NCBI GenBank assembly: GCA_030695415.1
Contig: JAUYQZ010000046.1
Span: forward strand, 124,001 to 188,000
DNA from: Hylemonella sp.
GTDB taxonomy: Bacteria > Pseudomonadota > Gammaproteobacteria > Burkholderiales > Burkholderiaceae_C
Reading direction: 5' to 3'
Length of the DNA stretch: 64,000 nucleotides
Below the pieces are notes generated by a model. The model did not search any database and had not been told where the DNA came from. It was given only the letters and a program-made list of their open reading frames with translations. Position 1 is the first letter of the stretch; each line of letters starts with the position of its first letter. The position numbers and the translations under genes are program-made. Below, piece after piece: positions 7,799 to 16,431 of the stretch.

Positions 7799-9333
7799 TG
7801 CCCGCCTCTCCCACCGACGCCTCCTTCAATCTGCCGCGCTGGCTGCTGGTCACCGCGCTGGCCGCGCTCGCGGTGCGCCTGTGGATCGCCCACGCCCTGC
7901 CCATCACGGGCGACGAGGCCTTCTTCTACTGGTGGGGCGTCTACCCCGACTGGGGCTACTACGACCACCCGCCCATGGTGGGCTGGCTGATCTGGCTCTT
8001 GCGCACGCTTTTCGGCGAAGCTACCTGGGCCATCCGCCTGCCGGTGGTGCTGCTGCCGCTGGCCCTGGGCGGCCTGCTCTGGTGGGCGCTCAAGCCGCTC
8101 AACCGCGAACGCGCCGCCTGGGCCGTGCTGCTGTTCTGGCTGGCGCCGATCAACTGGCTCAATGCGCTGATCACCACCGACACCCCTTTGCTCTTCTGGT
8201 CGGTGCTCTCGGTGGCCATGCTGCTGCGCGCCGAACGACGTACGCAGCTGGACGGCCGCGCCTGGGCGCTTTACGCGCTCTCGGGCTTCTTCATAGGCTG
8301 CGCCTTCCTCTCCAAGTACTTCTCGGTTGTGCTGGGCCTGGCCTATCTGGTCTATTTCGCCGGCTTCCGCCGCGAGCGCTGGCCCGCCCTGCTGCTGCTG
8401 GTGCTGTGCGCGCTGCCGGGCCCGCTCATTAACATCCTGTGGAACATGAGCCATGGCTGGCCGAACATCATGTTCAACGCCATCAACCGCAACGAAGGCG
8501 CGACCTTCGAACTGCGCAAGCCACTCACCTACCTGGGCATGCTGGCCTACCTGCTCACGCCGGCCCTGCTGTGGCTGGGCGTCAAGCATCGCAGCGTGCT
8601 CGCGGCCACGGCCCGCCAGCTGCCCCTGGTCAGCGTACTCATCGTGGTGCCCCTGCTGTTCTTCGCGCTGCTTTCGCTCAAGAAGGTGGTGGGCCTGCAC
8701 TGGGTGCTCTCCTTCTACCCCTTCGTCTTCGTGCTGCTGGCCTTCGCGCTGCCGCAGGCCGCCTTGCGTGCCTGCGCCCTGGGCCTGGCCGCTTTCACGG
8801 CCCTGCACGTGCTGCCGCTGGGCGCCATCGCGCTGACCCATGTGGAGCAATGGGCGGGCAAGCCGCGCTACTTCGCCATCGTGCGCTCCTTCAAGACGCC
8901 CGAGCTGCTGGCCCAGGTGCGTACGCCCGACTCCGTGCTCATGGCCGACGGCTATTCGCCCGCCGCCGTCTACGGCTACGTGAGCGGCCAGTACGTGCCC
9001 GTCTTCGGTCCGGGGAAGTTCCACGCGCGCCAGGACGACCTGCTGGTCGACTATTCCGTCTACCAGGGCAAGACCATCCGCGTGCTGCTGTCGGACCCAC
9101 CGGTGATGGGCGATTTCACCCCTTACTTCGACAGCGTGCAGGCCCACGCCGTGGTGCAAAGCGGCGTCACCTTCCACTACGTCGAAGGCCGCAACTTCAA
9201 CTACGAGGCCTATCGCAAAGGGGTTCTGGCCGAGGTCTTCAGTCGCTACTACCAGATCCCCACGTGGCTGCCCATGACGGGTTGCCCCTACTGCGTGCGC
9301 TACTGCGGGCAGGTCTCATGCCCGAAGCCGTGA
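7798..9333 (+). CDS. Glycosyltransferase family 39 (ArnT/PMT-like) membrane protein
   Basis: 511 residues with about 11-12 membrane helices and a C-terminal periplasmic domain of ~150 residues. After the first helix comes GDEAFFYWW with the acidic pair (D-E) that forms the GT-C active site, then the YYDHPPMVGW loop typical of ArnT-like GT39 members. Such enzymes take a sugar from a polyprenyl-phosphate carrier and attach it to a lipid or protein at the outer face of the inner membrane. Its start overlaps the preceding stop, and its last 16 bases overlap the HAD gene. It is the likely end-user of the lipid-linked sugar made by this cluster (inference). Confidence 0.88.
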   Translation: MPASPTDASFNLPRWLLVTALAALAVRLWIAHALPITGDEAFFYWWGVYPDWGYYDHPPMVGWLIWLLRTLFGEATWAIRLPVVLLPLALGGLLWWALKPLNRERAAWAVLLFWLAPINWLNALITTDTPLLFWSVLSVAMLLRAERRTQLDGRAWALYALSGFFIGCAFLSKYFSVVLGLAYLVYFAGFRRERWPALLLLVLCALPGPLINILWNMSHGWPNIMFNAINRNEGATFELRKPLTYLGMLAYLLTPALLWLGVKHRSVLAATARQLPLVSVLIVVPLLFFALLSLKKVVGLHWVLSFYPFVFVLLAFALPQAALRACALGLAAFTALHVLPLGAIALTHVEQWAGKPRYFAIVRSFKTPELLAQVRTPDSVLMADGYSPAAVYGYVSGQYVPVFGPGKFHARQDDLLVDYSVYQGKTIRVLLSDPPVMGDFTPYFDSVQAHAVVQSGVTFHYVEGRNFNYEAYRKGVLAEVFSRYYQIPTWLPMTGCPYCVRYCGQVSCPKP

Positions 9334-9953
9334 ACGGAAAGCCTTTGGTGGTCGCCGCCTTCGACTTCGACGGCACCCTGACCTGGCGCGACACCCTGCT
9401 GCCTTTCCTGCGCCGCTTGCTCGGCACACCCACCCTGCTGTGGGTGCTCTTGATGTGCAGCCCCTGGCTTATCGCCTACGCCCTGCGCCTGACCAGCAAC
9501 CACCGCGCCAAGGCGGTGCTGCTGCAGGCCAGCCTGGCCGGCCGCACGGTGGACGAGGTGAAACGCTGCGCCCAGGCTTTCGTGCGCGAGTATCTGCCCT
9601 TGCAGTGGCGCCCCTGGGCCATGCACCAGCTGGTGCAACACCAGCAGCAGGGCCACCGCTGTGTGCTCATCAGCGCCTCCACCAGCCTCTACATGCATCT
9701 CGCGGGCCAGAGCCTGGGCGTGGACGCCGTGCTCTGCACCGAGATGGAAGTGGCGGACGGCCGCTACACCGGCCGCATGGCCACGGCCAACTGCCATGGC
9801 GAGGAAAAGGTGCGGCGGCTGCAGGCCTGGCTGGCCACCGAGTTCGACGCGTCGCAGCCCGTGTTGCACGCCTATGGCGACACCTCGGGCGACCGGCCCA
9901 TGCTGAGGCTGGCCAGCGTGGCCTGGTACCGGGAAAAGCCCTGGCGGGCTTGA
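9318..9953 (+). CDS. HAD-IB family phosphatase (SerB-like)
   Basis: 211 residues from the ATG at 9318, inside the last 16 bases of the glycosyltransferase gene in another frame. HAD motif I is DFDGTLTWRDT, with the nucleophile and acid Asp pair. Motif II is LISASTS. Motif III lies around the Lys of GEEKVRRL, and motif IV is YGDTSGDRPML. The cap is the small helical IB type, as in phosphoserine phosphatases and related lipid- or sugar-phosphate phosphatases. Overlap with the membrane glycosylation genes suggests a lipid-linked or sugar-phosphate substrate, possibly alongside the PAP2 enzyme, but the sequence alone does not show which. Confidence 0.85.
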   Translation: MPEAVNGKPLVVAAFDFDGTLTWRDTLLPFLRRLLGTPTLLWVLLMCSPWLIAYALRLTSNHRAKAVLLQASLAGRTVDEVKRCAQAFVREYLPLQWRPWAMHQLVQHQQQGHRCVLISASTSLYMHLAGQSLGVDAVLCTEMEVADGRYTGRMATANCHGEEKVRRLQAWLATEFDASQPVLHAYGDTSGDRPMLRLASVAWYREKPWRA

Positions 9954-9984
9954 TCCACATCAAGTCCGCGCCCGTTGCGCTTCC

Positions 9985-9990
9985 TATAAT
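9985..9990 (+). promoter_or_regulatory. -10 box (TATAAT) immediately before the metal-efflux operon
   Basis: A perfect TATAAT hexamer ends six bases before the GTG at 9997. No good -35 is seen 16-18 bases upstream, so activation by a regulator is possible. Initiation seven bases after the hexamer would fall on or next to the GTG, implying a leaderless message or a later start codon. Confidence 0.55.
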
Positions 9991-9996
9991 CAAGAC

Positions 9997-10410
9997 GTGC
10001 AAGCCTTCACGAAATTCCATTCGCTGAACCGCTGGGCGATCGCCGTCCTGATCGGATTGCTGGCCCTCGGGCCTTTCCTGCACGGCCATCTCGGAGCGTC
10101 CCATGTCTCCGGCTTTCATCTGGATGGCATTCACGCCGTCGCCCATGCCAATGAAGCGGGCCCGGCACACAGCATGCGTGCCGTAGACGACGAATCCCCC
10201 GCACTGGGCGTGGCCACCACCCTGCCCAAACCCGACGATGACGGCAACCTGCTTCTGCAGGCCGCCTTGCTGCTGGCGACGGTACTGGGCCTGCTGCCGC
10301 GTCTGATCATCCTGCGCATCCGGCCTTCGGCCGCGGAGCCGCGAACGGTCCATGCCTACCATGACGGCTGGCCGCCTCCGGCCATGGCACCGCCCCTCCT
10401 GACCGCCTGA
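9997..10410 (+). CDS. Small His-rich membrane-associated protein, first gene of the metal efflux set (CzcI-like by position)
   Basis: 137 residues from a GTG. One hydrophobic helix lies at about 12-28, a His-rich segment at about 28-55 (GHLGASHVSGFHLDGIHAVAHA), and a second hydrophobic helix at about 85-103. It is the first gene before the RND adaptor, pump and outer-membrane factor. Small His-rich proteins in this position (CzcI, CzcE types) bind or sense metal in the periplasm, but clear homology cannot be claimed from sequence alone. The GTG sits directly after a TATAAT box, so translation may be leaderless or begin later, for example at the ATG at 10102. Confidence 0.65.
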   Translation: MQAFTKFHSLNRWAIAVLIGLLALGPFLHGHLGASHVSGFHLDGIHAVAHANEAGPAHSMRAVDDESPALGVATTLPKPDDDGNLLLQAALLLATVLGLLPRLIILRIRPSAAEPRTVHAYHDGWPPPAMAPPLLTA

Positions 10411-10488
10411 TCCCAGGCAGGCTGCGCCCTGCCCGGCCCACCGCCATGCTGCGGTGGCCTTCCTCTTTTTTCGATCCAGGAGGCGGTC

Positions 10489-11568
10489 ATGTCCCGACTG
10501 CTCATCTCTCTGCTTCTCGTGGCCGGCGCCAGCCTTGCGCCGGCCCAGGCCCAACCCGCTTTCAAGGAACTGCAGGTCGACGCCCGCCAGCAGGCCGCGC
10601 TCGGCATTCGCACCATCGCGGTCAAGCCCGCCACCACCGGGCTCTTGCTGGCCTCAGCCACCGTCACCGTGCCGCCCGGCCAGGACATCACGGTGACCGC
10701 CCCCTTTGACGGCGTGATCACGCGCATCGACGTCGGCCTGGGTGACACGGTGCGCAAAGGTGCAGCGCTGCTGTCCATCAGCAGCCCCATGCTCGCCGAT
10801 GCCCGGCGCCAGGCACGGGAGGCCCAGCTCGATGCGCTGAATGCACAAGCCGCCTTGCAGCGCGACCAGGCCATGTACGACGAAGGCCTGATCCCCGCGG
10901 CCCGGCTGCAGCTCAGCCAGAACCGCTACCGCGCCGCCGATGCGGCCCGACAGGCCCAGGAAGCCATGCTGCGCTCCACCGGCCAGGCCGGCGACGCCGG
11001 TAACGGTGACTACGCCAGCGGCACGGTGCGCGCGCCGCGCCAGGGCAGCGTGATCGAGTCGCTCCCCGGCGTGGGCCAGCGTGTGGAAGCCGGTACCGTC
11101 CTGTTCAGGATCGCCGACCTGCGGCAGCTGCAGCTCGACATCGTGCTCTCCGGCGACAAGGCGGGCCTGCTGCACCTGGGCGACAGCGTCACCGTGCCGG
11201 CTCGTGAAGCCCGCGCCACCCTCATCGGCGTCAGCCGTGCCCTGGACGCCTCGAACCAGGCCCGTGCACGGGCCCGCGTCACCACCCCCGGGCGCCTGCA
11301 GGTCGGCGAAGTCCTGTCCGTGCAGATCCAGCCCACACGCGACAAGAGCGCCGCCCCCGCCTGGCTGGTGCCTGCGCGCGCCATCGTGCTGTATCGCGGA
11401 CAGTCCTGGGTGCTGGTGGCCACGCCCCAGGGCTTCATGCCCACCCGGGTCCAGCTGCTGTCGGGCAACGACGAGCTGGCCGTCGTGGAGGGCGAGCTGG
11501 GCCCGGACCGCCAGGTCGCCCACACCGGCATCGCCTCGCTGCGCGCGCTGATGGAAAAAGGCGAGTGA
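10489..11568 (+). CDS. RND efflux periplasmic adaptor subunit (CzcB/CusB-like)
   Basis: 359 residues. A signal peptide (LLISLLLVAGASLAPAQAQ) leads to a barrel-sandwich domain split around a helical hairpin (residues ~100-160), then a beta-barrel and a membrane-proximal domain: the HlyD/MFP adaptor layout. GGAGG lies about 10 bases before the ATG. It would link the inner-membrane pump encoded next to the TolC-type channel. Its stop at 11568 is followed by the pump ATG at 11570. There is no N-terminal metal-binding His or Met cluster like that in CusB, so the metal is not defined. Confidence 0.9.
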   Translation: MSRLLISLLLVAGASLAPAQAQPAFKELQVDARQQAALGIRTIAVKPATTGLLLASATVTVPPGQDITVTAPFDGVITRIDVGLGDTVRKGAALLSISSPMLADARRQAREAQLDALNAQAALQRDQAMYDEGLIPAARLQLSQNRYRAADAARQAQEAMLRSTGQAGDAGNGDYASGTVRAPRQGSVIESLPGVGQRVEAGTVLFRIADLRQLQLDIVLSGDKAGLLHLGDSVTVPAREARATLIGVSRALDASNQARARARVTTPGRLQVGEVLSVQIQPTRDKSAAPAWLVPARAIVLYRGQSWVLVATPQGFMPTRVQLLSGNDELAVVEGELGPDRQVAHTGIASLRALMEKGE

Positions 11569-11569
11569 C

Positions 11570-14500
11570 ATGTTCAATGCCCTTATCCGCCTGAGCCTGC
11601 GGCACCGCGTGCTGGTACTGCTGCTGGCCGTGGTCCTCATGGCCGTGGGCCTGCGCGCCTGGATGCAGCTGCCCATCGACGCCTTTCCCGACATCTCCCC
11701 CACGCAAGCCAAGATCATCCTCAAGATCCCGGGCATGACGCCCGAGGAAGTGGAGCTGCGGGTCGTCAAACCGGTCGAACAGGAACTGCTGAGCATTCCG
11801 CGCAAGCGCATGGTGCGCTCGGTCTCCAAATACGGCATCGCCGACATCACACTCGACTTCGACGAAGGCGTGGACATCTACTGGGCGCGCCAGCAGGTCA
11901 ACGAACGCCTCACCGGCGTGATGGCCTACCTGCCCCCCGGCGTCAGCGGCGGGCTGGCGCCCATCACCACGCCGCTGAGCGAGCTCTACATGTTCACCGT
12001 GGAAGGCGAAGGCTACAGCCTGGCCGAACGGCGCCGCGTGCTGGACTGGGTGCTGCGCCCCGAGCTGCGCACCATTGCCGGCGTCGCCGAAGTCAACTCG
12101 CTGGGCGGCGAAGTCCAGACCTACGAGGTGGTGCCCGACAGCGCCCGCATGGCCGCGCTGGGCCTGTCCATGTCGGAGCTTCGACAGGCGCTGGGCAGCA
12201 ACAACAGCAACGACGGCGCGGGCCGGCTGACGATCGGCGAAGAATCCCTCGTGGTGCGCGTCGAAGGGGCGGTCCGCAGCCTGGGCGATCTGCGAGCCAT
12301 CCGTTTGCCGCTGCCTCGCGGCGCACAGCCGGTGCTGCTCGAAGACGTGGCCACCGTGCGCCTGGGCGCGCTCACACGCTACGGCGCCGTCACGCAGGAC
12401 GGCCGCGGCGAAGCCGTGCAGGGCCTGGTGCTGGGCCTGCGCGGCACGGACGCGCGCAAGCTGGTCGATGCCATCGCCCTGAAACTGGACGCGCTGAAAA
12501 CGCGGCTGCCCGAGGGCATGAGTATCCGCACCTTCTACAACCGCGGTGAACTCGTCACCCGGGCGGCCGACACCGTGATCAAGGCCCTGGCCGAAGCGGC
12601 GGTGCTGGTCTGCGTCGTGCTCTACCTCTTCCTCGGTGGGCTGCGCGCCGCGCTGGTCGTGGCCCTGTCGCTGCCGCTGACGCTGCTGACCACCTTCCAG
12701 CTCATGACATTCGCCGGCCTCACGGCCAACCTCATGAGCCTGGGTGGCCTGGCCATCGCCCTGGGCATGCTGGTCGACGCTTCCGTCGTGGTGGTCGAGA
12801 ACATCGAAAGCTCACCCGGCATGCCCGGTGAAGCCAGCAGCGAGCGCGTGTTGCACGCCGTGCAGCAGGTGGTCAAGCCGGTGGTGGCGGGCGTGCTCAT
12901 CATCGGCGTGGTCTTCCTGCCCCTGCTCACGCTCGAAGGACTGGAAGGCAAGCTCTTCAGCCCGGTGGCGCTGACCATCGTGATGGCACTGGCCGCCTCG
13001 CTGCTCATGGCGCTCACCGTCATCCCGGCGCTGGCCTCCCTCGTGCTGCGCCCCGAGGCGGCCCACGAGTCCGCCCTCATGCGGCGCCTGTCCACCGGCT
13101 ACGTGCGCCTGCGCGACAGCGCCTGGCGGCACCCGCGCTGGCTGGCCGGCGTGGCGCTGGGCTCCCTGGTGCTGGCCGCCGTGCTTTACGGCCTGGTCGG
13201 CAAGACCTTCATGCCCACCCTGGACGAAGGCGATATCCTGGTCCAGCTGCAGAAGGCGCCGACCATCTCGCTGGAAGCCTCGCTGGAACTCGACATCCGC
13301 GTGCAGCAGGCCATCCTGGCGGCAGTGCCGGAAGTGAAATCCATCGTGGCCCGCGCGGGCTCCGACGAACTGGGCCTGGACCCGATGGGCCTGAACGAGA
13401 CCGACACCTTCCTCGTGCTGCGCCCCAAGAGCGAATGGCGCGGCAGCAAGGAGGACATCATCCACGCGCTGCGCGATGTGCTCGACGGTTTTCCGGGCCT
13501 GGTCTACGGCTTCACCCAACCCATCGAGATGCGGGTCTCGGAGATGCTGACCGGCACGCGCGGCGACGTGGCCATCAAGCTCTTCGGCAACAACCTGGGC
13601 GAGCTGGTGGACAGCGCACAGAAAGTCGCGCGCGCCGTGCGCCAGGTCAAGGGCGCGGCCGAAGTCATCGCGCCGCGCAGCGAAGGCATGCAGTACCTGA
13701 CCGTGGCGCTCAACCGGCACGCCATCGGCCAGGCGGGCCTGAGTGTGGAAGGCGTGCAGCAGGCGCTCAAACAGCAGGTCGAGGGCGAGACCACCGGCCT
13801 GGTCAACGAGAACGGCGTACGCGTGCCGCTGGTGCTGCGCGGCGGCGACACCGTGCGCAACAGCCCCGAAGCCCTGCGCAACCTGCCCCTGCTGGGTGCC
13901 GACGGCCGCGCCTGGCGCCTGGGTGCTCTGGCCGACATCCGGCAGGTCGACGGCCCCATTCGCGTGGACCATGAACTGGGCCGGCGCCTGGCCACCATCC
14001 AGGTCTCGGTCGAGGGGCGCGACCTGGCCGGCTTCGTGCTGGACGCCCAGCGGGCCGTGGGCCAGCTGGACCTGCCGCGCGACATGCAGATCGTCTGGGG
14101 CGGCCAGTTCGAGAACCAGCAGCGCGCCGCGGCGCGCCTGGGCCTGGTCATCCCCGCTGCCATGGGCATCATCTTCCTGATCCTCACCCTCACCTTCGGC
14201 TCGGCGATGCAGGCGACCATCATCTTCCTGAACATCCCGTTTGCGCTGGTGGGCGGCGTGGTGGCGCTGGCCGTGGCCGGCGAATACCTCTCGGTGCCCG
14301 CCTCGGTCGGCTTCATCGCGCTGCTGGGCATTGCGGTGCTCAACGGCGTGGTCATGGTCACGCACTTCAACGAAAGGCGCCTGGGCGGCGAAGCCATGCA
14401 CGACGTGGTACGCCTGGGGGCGGAGCGGCGGCTGCGCCCCGTGCTGATGACCGCCATCATCACCGCCCTGGGCATGATCCCGCTGCTCTTCGCCACCGGC

Positions 14501-14695
14501 CCCGGTTCGGAAATCCAGAAGCCGCTGGCCATCGTCGTCACCGGCGGGCTGGTGAGCTCCACCCTGCTCACCCTGCTGCTGCTGCCCAAGATCTATGAAC
14601 ACCTGGGGGCGCCGGACAGCCTGGCACGACTCGCTGCCCTGCTGCGCCGTCACCGGCCCGGGCGCCCGGCCGGACTGAAGGAGGACGCGAAATGA
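11570..14695 (+). CDS. Heavy-metal-type RND efflux pump (CzcA/CusA family)
   Basis: 1041 residues, the normal length. The protein has the RND plan: a helix at 12-30, a large periplasmic loop, six helices around 335-535, a second periplasmic loop, and six more helices near the C-terminus. The fourth-helix segment GMLVDASVVVVENIES carries the Asp and Glu of the proton relay found in the heavy-metal efflux branch. It exports cations from periplasm or cytoplasm using the proton gradient. It starts one base after the adaptor stop and overlaps the outer-membrane factor by four bases. The substrate (Co/Zn/Cd, Ni, or Cu/Ag) cannot be assigned by eye. Confidence 0.92.
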   Translation: MFNALIRLSLRHRVLVLLLAVVLMAVGLRAWMQLPIDAFPDISPTQAKIILKIPGMTPEEVELRVVKPVEQELLSIPRKRMVRSVSKYGIADITLDFDEGVDIYWARQQVNERLTGVMAYLPPGVSGGLAPITTPLSELYMFTVEGEGYSLAERRRVLDWVLRPELRTIAGVAEVNSLGGEVQTYEVVPDSARMAALGLSMSELRQALGSNNSNDGAGRLTIGEESLVVRVEGAVRSLGDLRAIRLPLPRGAQPVLLEDVATVRLGALTRYGAVTQDGRGEAVQGLVLGLRGTDARKLVDAIALKLDALKTRLPEGMSIRTFYNRGELVTRAADTVIKALAEAAVLVCVVLYLFLGGLRAALVVALSLPLTLLTTFQLMTFAGLTANLMSLGGLAIALGMLVDASVVVVENIESSPGMPGEASSERVLHAVQQVVKPVVAGVLIIGVVFLPLLTLEGLEGKLFSPVALTIVMALAASLLMALTVIPALASLVLRPEAAHESALMRRLSTGYVRLRDSAWRHPRWLAGVALGSLVLAAVLYGLVGKTFMPTLDEGDILVQLQKAPTISLEASLELDIRVQQAILAAVPEVKSIVARAGSDELGLDPMGLNETDTFLVLRPKSEWRGSKEDIIHALRDVLDGFPGLVYGFTQPIEMRVSEMLTGTRGDVAIKLFGNNLGELVDSAQKVARAVRQVKGAAEVIAPRSEGMQYLTVALNRHAIGQAGLSVEGVQQALKQQVEGETTGLVNENGVRVPLVLRGGDTVRNSPEALRNLPLLGADGRAWRLGALADIRQVDGPIRVDHELGRRLATIQVSVEGRDLAGFVLDAQRAVGQLDLPRDMQIVWGGQFENQQRAAARLGLVIPAAMGIIFLILTLTFGSAMQATIIFLNIPFALVGGVVALAVAGEYLSVPASVGFIALLGIAVLNGVVMVTHFNERRLGGEAMHDVVRLGAERRLRPVLMTAIITALGMIPLLFATGPGSEIQKPLAIVVTGGLVSSTLLTLLLLPKIYEHLGAPDSLARLAALLRRHRPGRPAGLKEDAK

Positions 14696-15960
14696 AACAG
14701 CTGTCGATAGCCCTCTTCCTGCATGGCCTGTGCGCCCTGGCCGCGGCGCAGGAACGCCCCATGGTCGACCCGCTGCAGGCGATGCTGCCGCCCGCGCATC
14801 AGGTGCAGGACGTCGTGCTGCGCAGCCCGGCCACGCGCGCCGCGCTGGCCCAGCGCGATGGCCAGCTGCGCCGCGCCGATATCACCGAAAGCGGCACCGC
14901 CGAGTTCACGGCGCGGCTGAGCCAGCAAAGCCGCAGGGTTTCCGACCCCGCCGAACACTACATGGAAACCGCGATCAGCCTTGATCGTCCCGTGCGCTGG
15001 TGGGGCAAGGCCGGGCTCGATGCCGATCAGGCCGGCGCGGGCCGCAACTCGGCACGACTGGCCTATGCCGACGCCATCCACGAGACCAGCCGTGAGCTGC
15101 TGCAACTCTGGATCGAAGCCTGGCGCGCCGGCATGCGCCTGGACAACGCCCAGACCAACCTGGCGCTCGCCCAGGAACTGGAGCGCCTGGCGGCCGCACG
15201 CCTGCGACAAGGCGAGATTTCCCAGCTCGACGCCAGCCTCGCGCAGGCCGAGCTGCAGCGCGCGCAGGCCGCGCTAGACCAGTCGCGCGCCGCCCAGGCC
15301 GGGGCCATCGCACGCCTCGCGCGCAACTACCCGGGCCTGACGCTGACGCAGGCGCCCGTGCCGGATGCAGCCTGGCTCCAGACCCGCGCGGAGGCGCTGC
15401 CCGCCCTGCCCGAGCTGCGTCAGCAGTACCTGGAGCGCAACCACCAGCTCAATCTCTGGCGCAGCGAAGCGGCGCGTCTGCGCCTGCTGGCGCAACGCAC
15501 GGAGCGCGACCAGTGGCCTGACCCCACCCTAGGCGTCTACACCGCCAACGAGCGGGCCGGCACAGAGCGCATCTTCGGCGTGTCCATCAGCGTGCCGATC
15601 TCGGGCAAGCTGCGTCAGAACCATGCGCTGGCCGCCGCAGCCGATGCCCAGATCGCCGAAGACCGGGTGCGCCAGCTGGAACTCAGCCTGGGCGCCGACA
15701 TCGAGGCGCGCTACAACGGCCTGCAGCACCAGACACGCGCGGCCATCAGCGTCGGCACGGCCGCGCAAACGCAACTGTCGGCCGCCGAGAAATCACGCAA
15801 GGCTTACGCCCTGGGTGAACACACCATGACCGAACTCATCCAGAACCGTCGCCTGGCGACAGAGCAGCTCACCGGGGCCCGGCTGGCACAGATGGAAGTG
15901 CTGGAAGTCCTGGCCCTGATCGAGCTGGACCTGCACCTGATCTGGGACTTCGACGAATAG
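14692..15960 (+). CDS. TolC-family outer-membrane efflux channel (CzcC-like)
   Basis: 422 residues. A signal peptide (residues 1-19, ending LAAAQ) precedes two long coiled-coil hairpin repeats: the first around 120-200 (AQELERLAAARLRQGEISQLD) and the second around 320-400 (EKSRKAYALGEHTMTELIQNR). This twofold repeat is the mark of outer-membrane efflux proteins. There is no clear lipobox Cys, unlike many OprM-type members. It overlaps the pump gene by four bases (ATGA), completing a tripartite exporter with the two genes before it. Confidence 0.9.
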   Translation: MKQLSIALFLHGLCALAAAQERPMVDPLQAMLPPAHQVQDVVLRSPATRAALAQRDGQLRRADITESGTAEFTARLSQQSRRVSDPAEHYMETAISLDRPVRWWGKAGLDADQAGAGRNSARLAYADAIHETSRELLQLWIEAWRAGMRLDNAQTNLALAQELERLAAARLRQGEISQLDASLAQAELQRAQAALDQSRAAQAGAIARLARNYPGLTLTQAPVPDAAWLQTRAEALPALPELRQQYLERNHQLNLWRSEAARLRLLAQRTERDQWPDPTLGVYTANERAGTERIFGVSISVPISGKLRQNHALAAAADAQIAEDRVRQLELSLGADIEARYNGLQHQTRAAISVGTAAQTQLSAAEKSRKAYALGEHTMTELIQNRRLATEQLTGARLAQMEVLEVLALIELDLHLIWDFDE

Positions 15961-16015
15961 GCGGACGTACCTTGACAGCCCATCTGGCCTTCTCATGGCC
16001 GCTCAAATGGAAACC

Positions 16016-16363
16016 TCACGCAGAAGGATCACCCGGCGTGTCGCGCCTGCGCATGACAGCCCGGGTCACCGCTGCCACACTGATCCAGAGCGTGCTGCCT
16101 GCAAGCGCCGGGTATATGAGCAGGAGATCGACACGGATATTGCACTCGCCGGAGCAAAGGACCCGGGTGTACATGAGGTATTCGTAGACCGCGTAAGCGA
16201 TCCAGAGCAACGCCAGCACCAGGAACCCGGGCCTGCCAGAGGCGCGCCAGCCCAGAACCAGGGCGGCGGCAAAGAGCAAGGCGAATGGAATCGGCTGAAT
16301 CACCAGGGCATTGTTCAGGCAGGCGCGGCTGAGGGCAAGGGTGATCCAGCGCGAGAAAGGCAC
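16016..16363 (-). CDS. Small membrane protein of unknown function
   Basis: 115 residues with about three hydrophobic segments (residues ~22-38, ~45-62 and ~78-100) separated by short charged loops; Cys residues occur in the loop TRVLCSGECN. It diverges from the cysB-like gene (start 16432), with 68 bases between. It resembles the many small inner-membrane proteins of unknown role in Burkholderiales. I do not recognise a named family, and no function is proposed. Confidence 0.6.
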   Translation of the reverse strand: MPFSRWITLALSRACLNNALVIQPIPFALLFAAALVLGWRASGRPGFLVLALLWIAYAVYEYLMYTRVLCSGECNIRVDLLLIYPALAGSTLWISVAAVTRAVMRRRDTPGDPSA

Positions 16364-16431
16364 TTTCGGCTTTGCCCGCGTTCTTTAGACGCACAAGGCA
16401 TAATAAAAACCAGTCTTATCCCGAATTCGCC

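Noticed and set aside
12812-14653. Minus-strand open frame of 613 codons inside the RND pump
   Set aside because: Antisense to a clear CzcA-like gene; no motifs.
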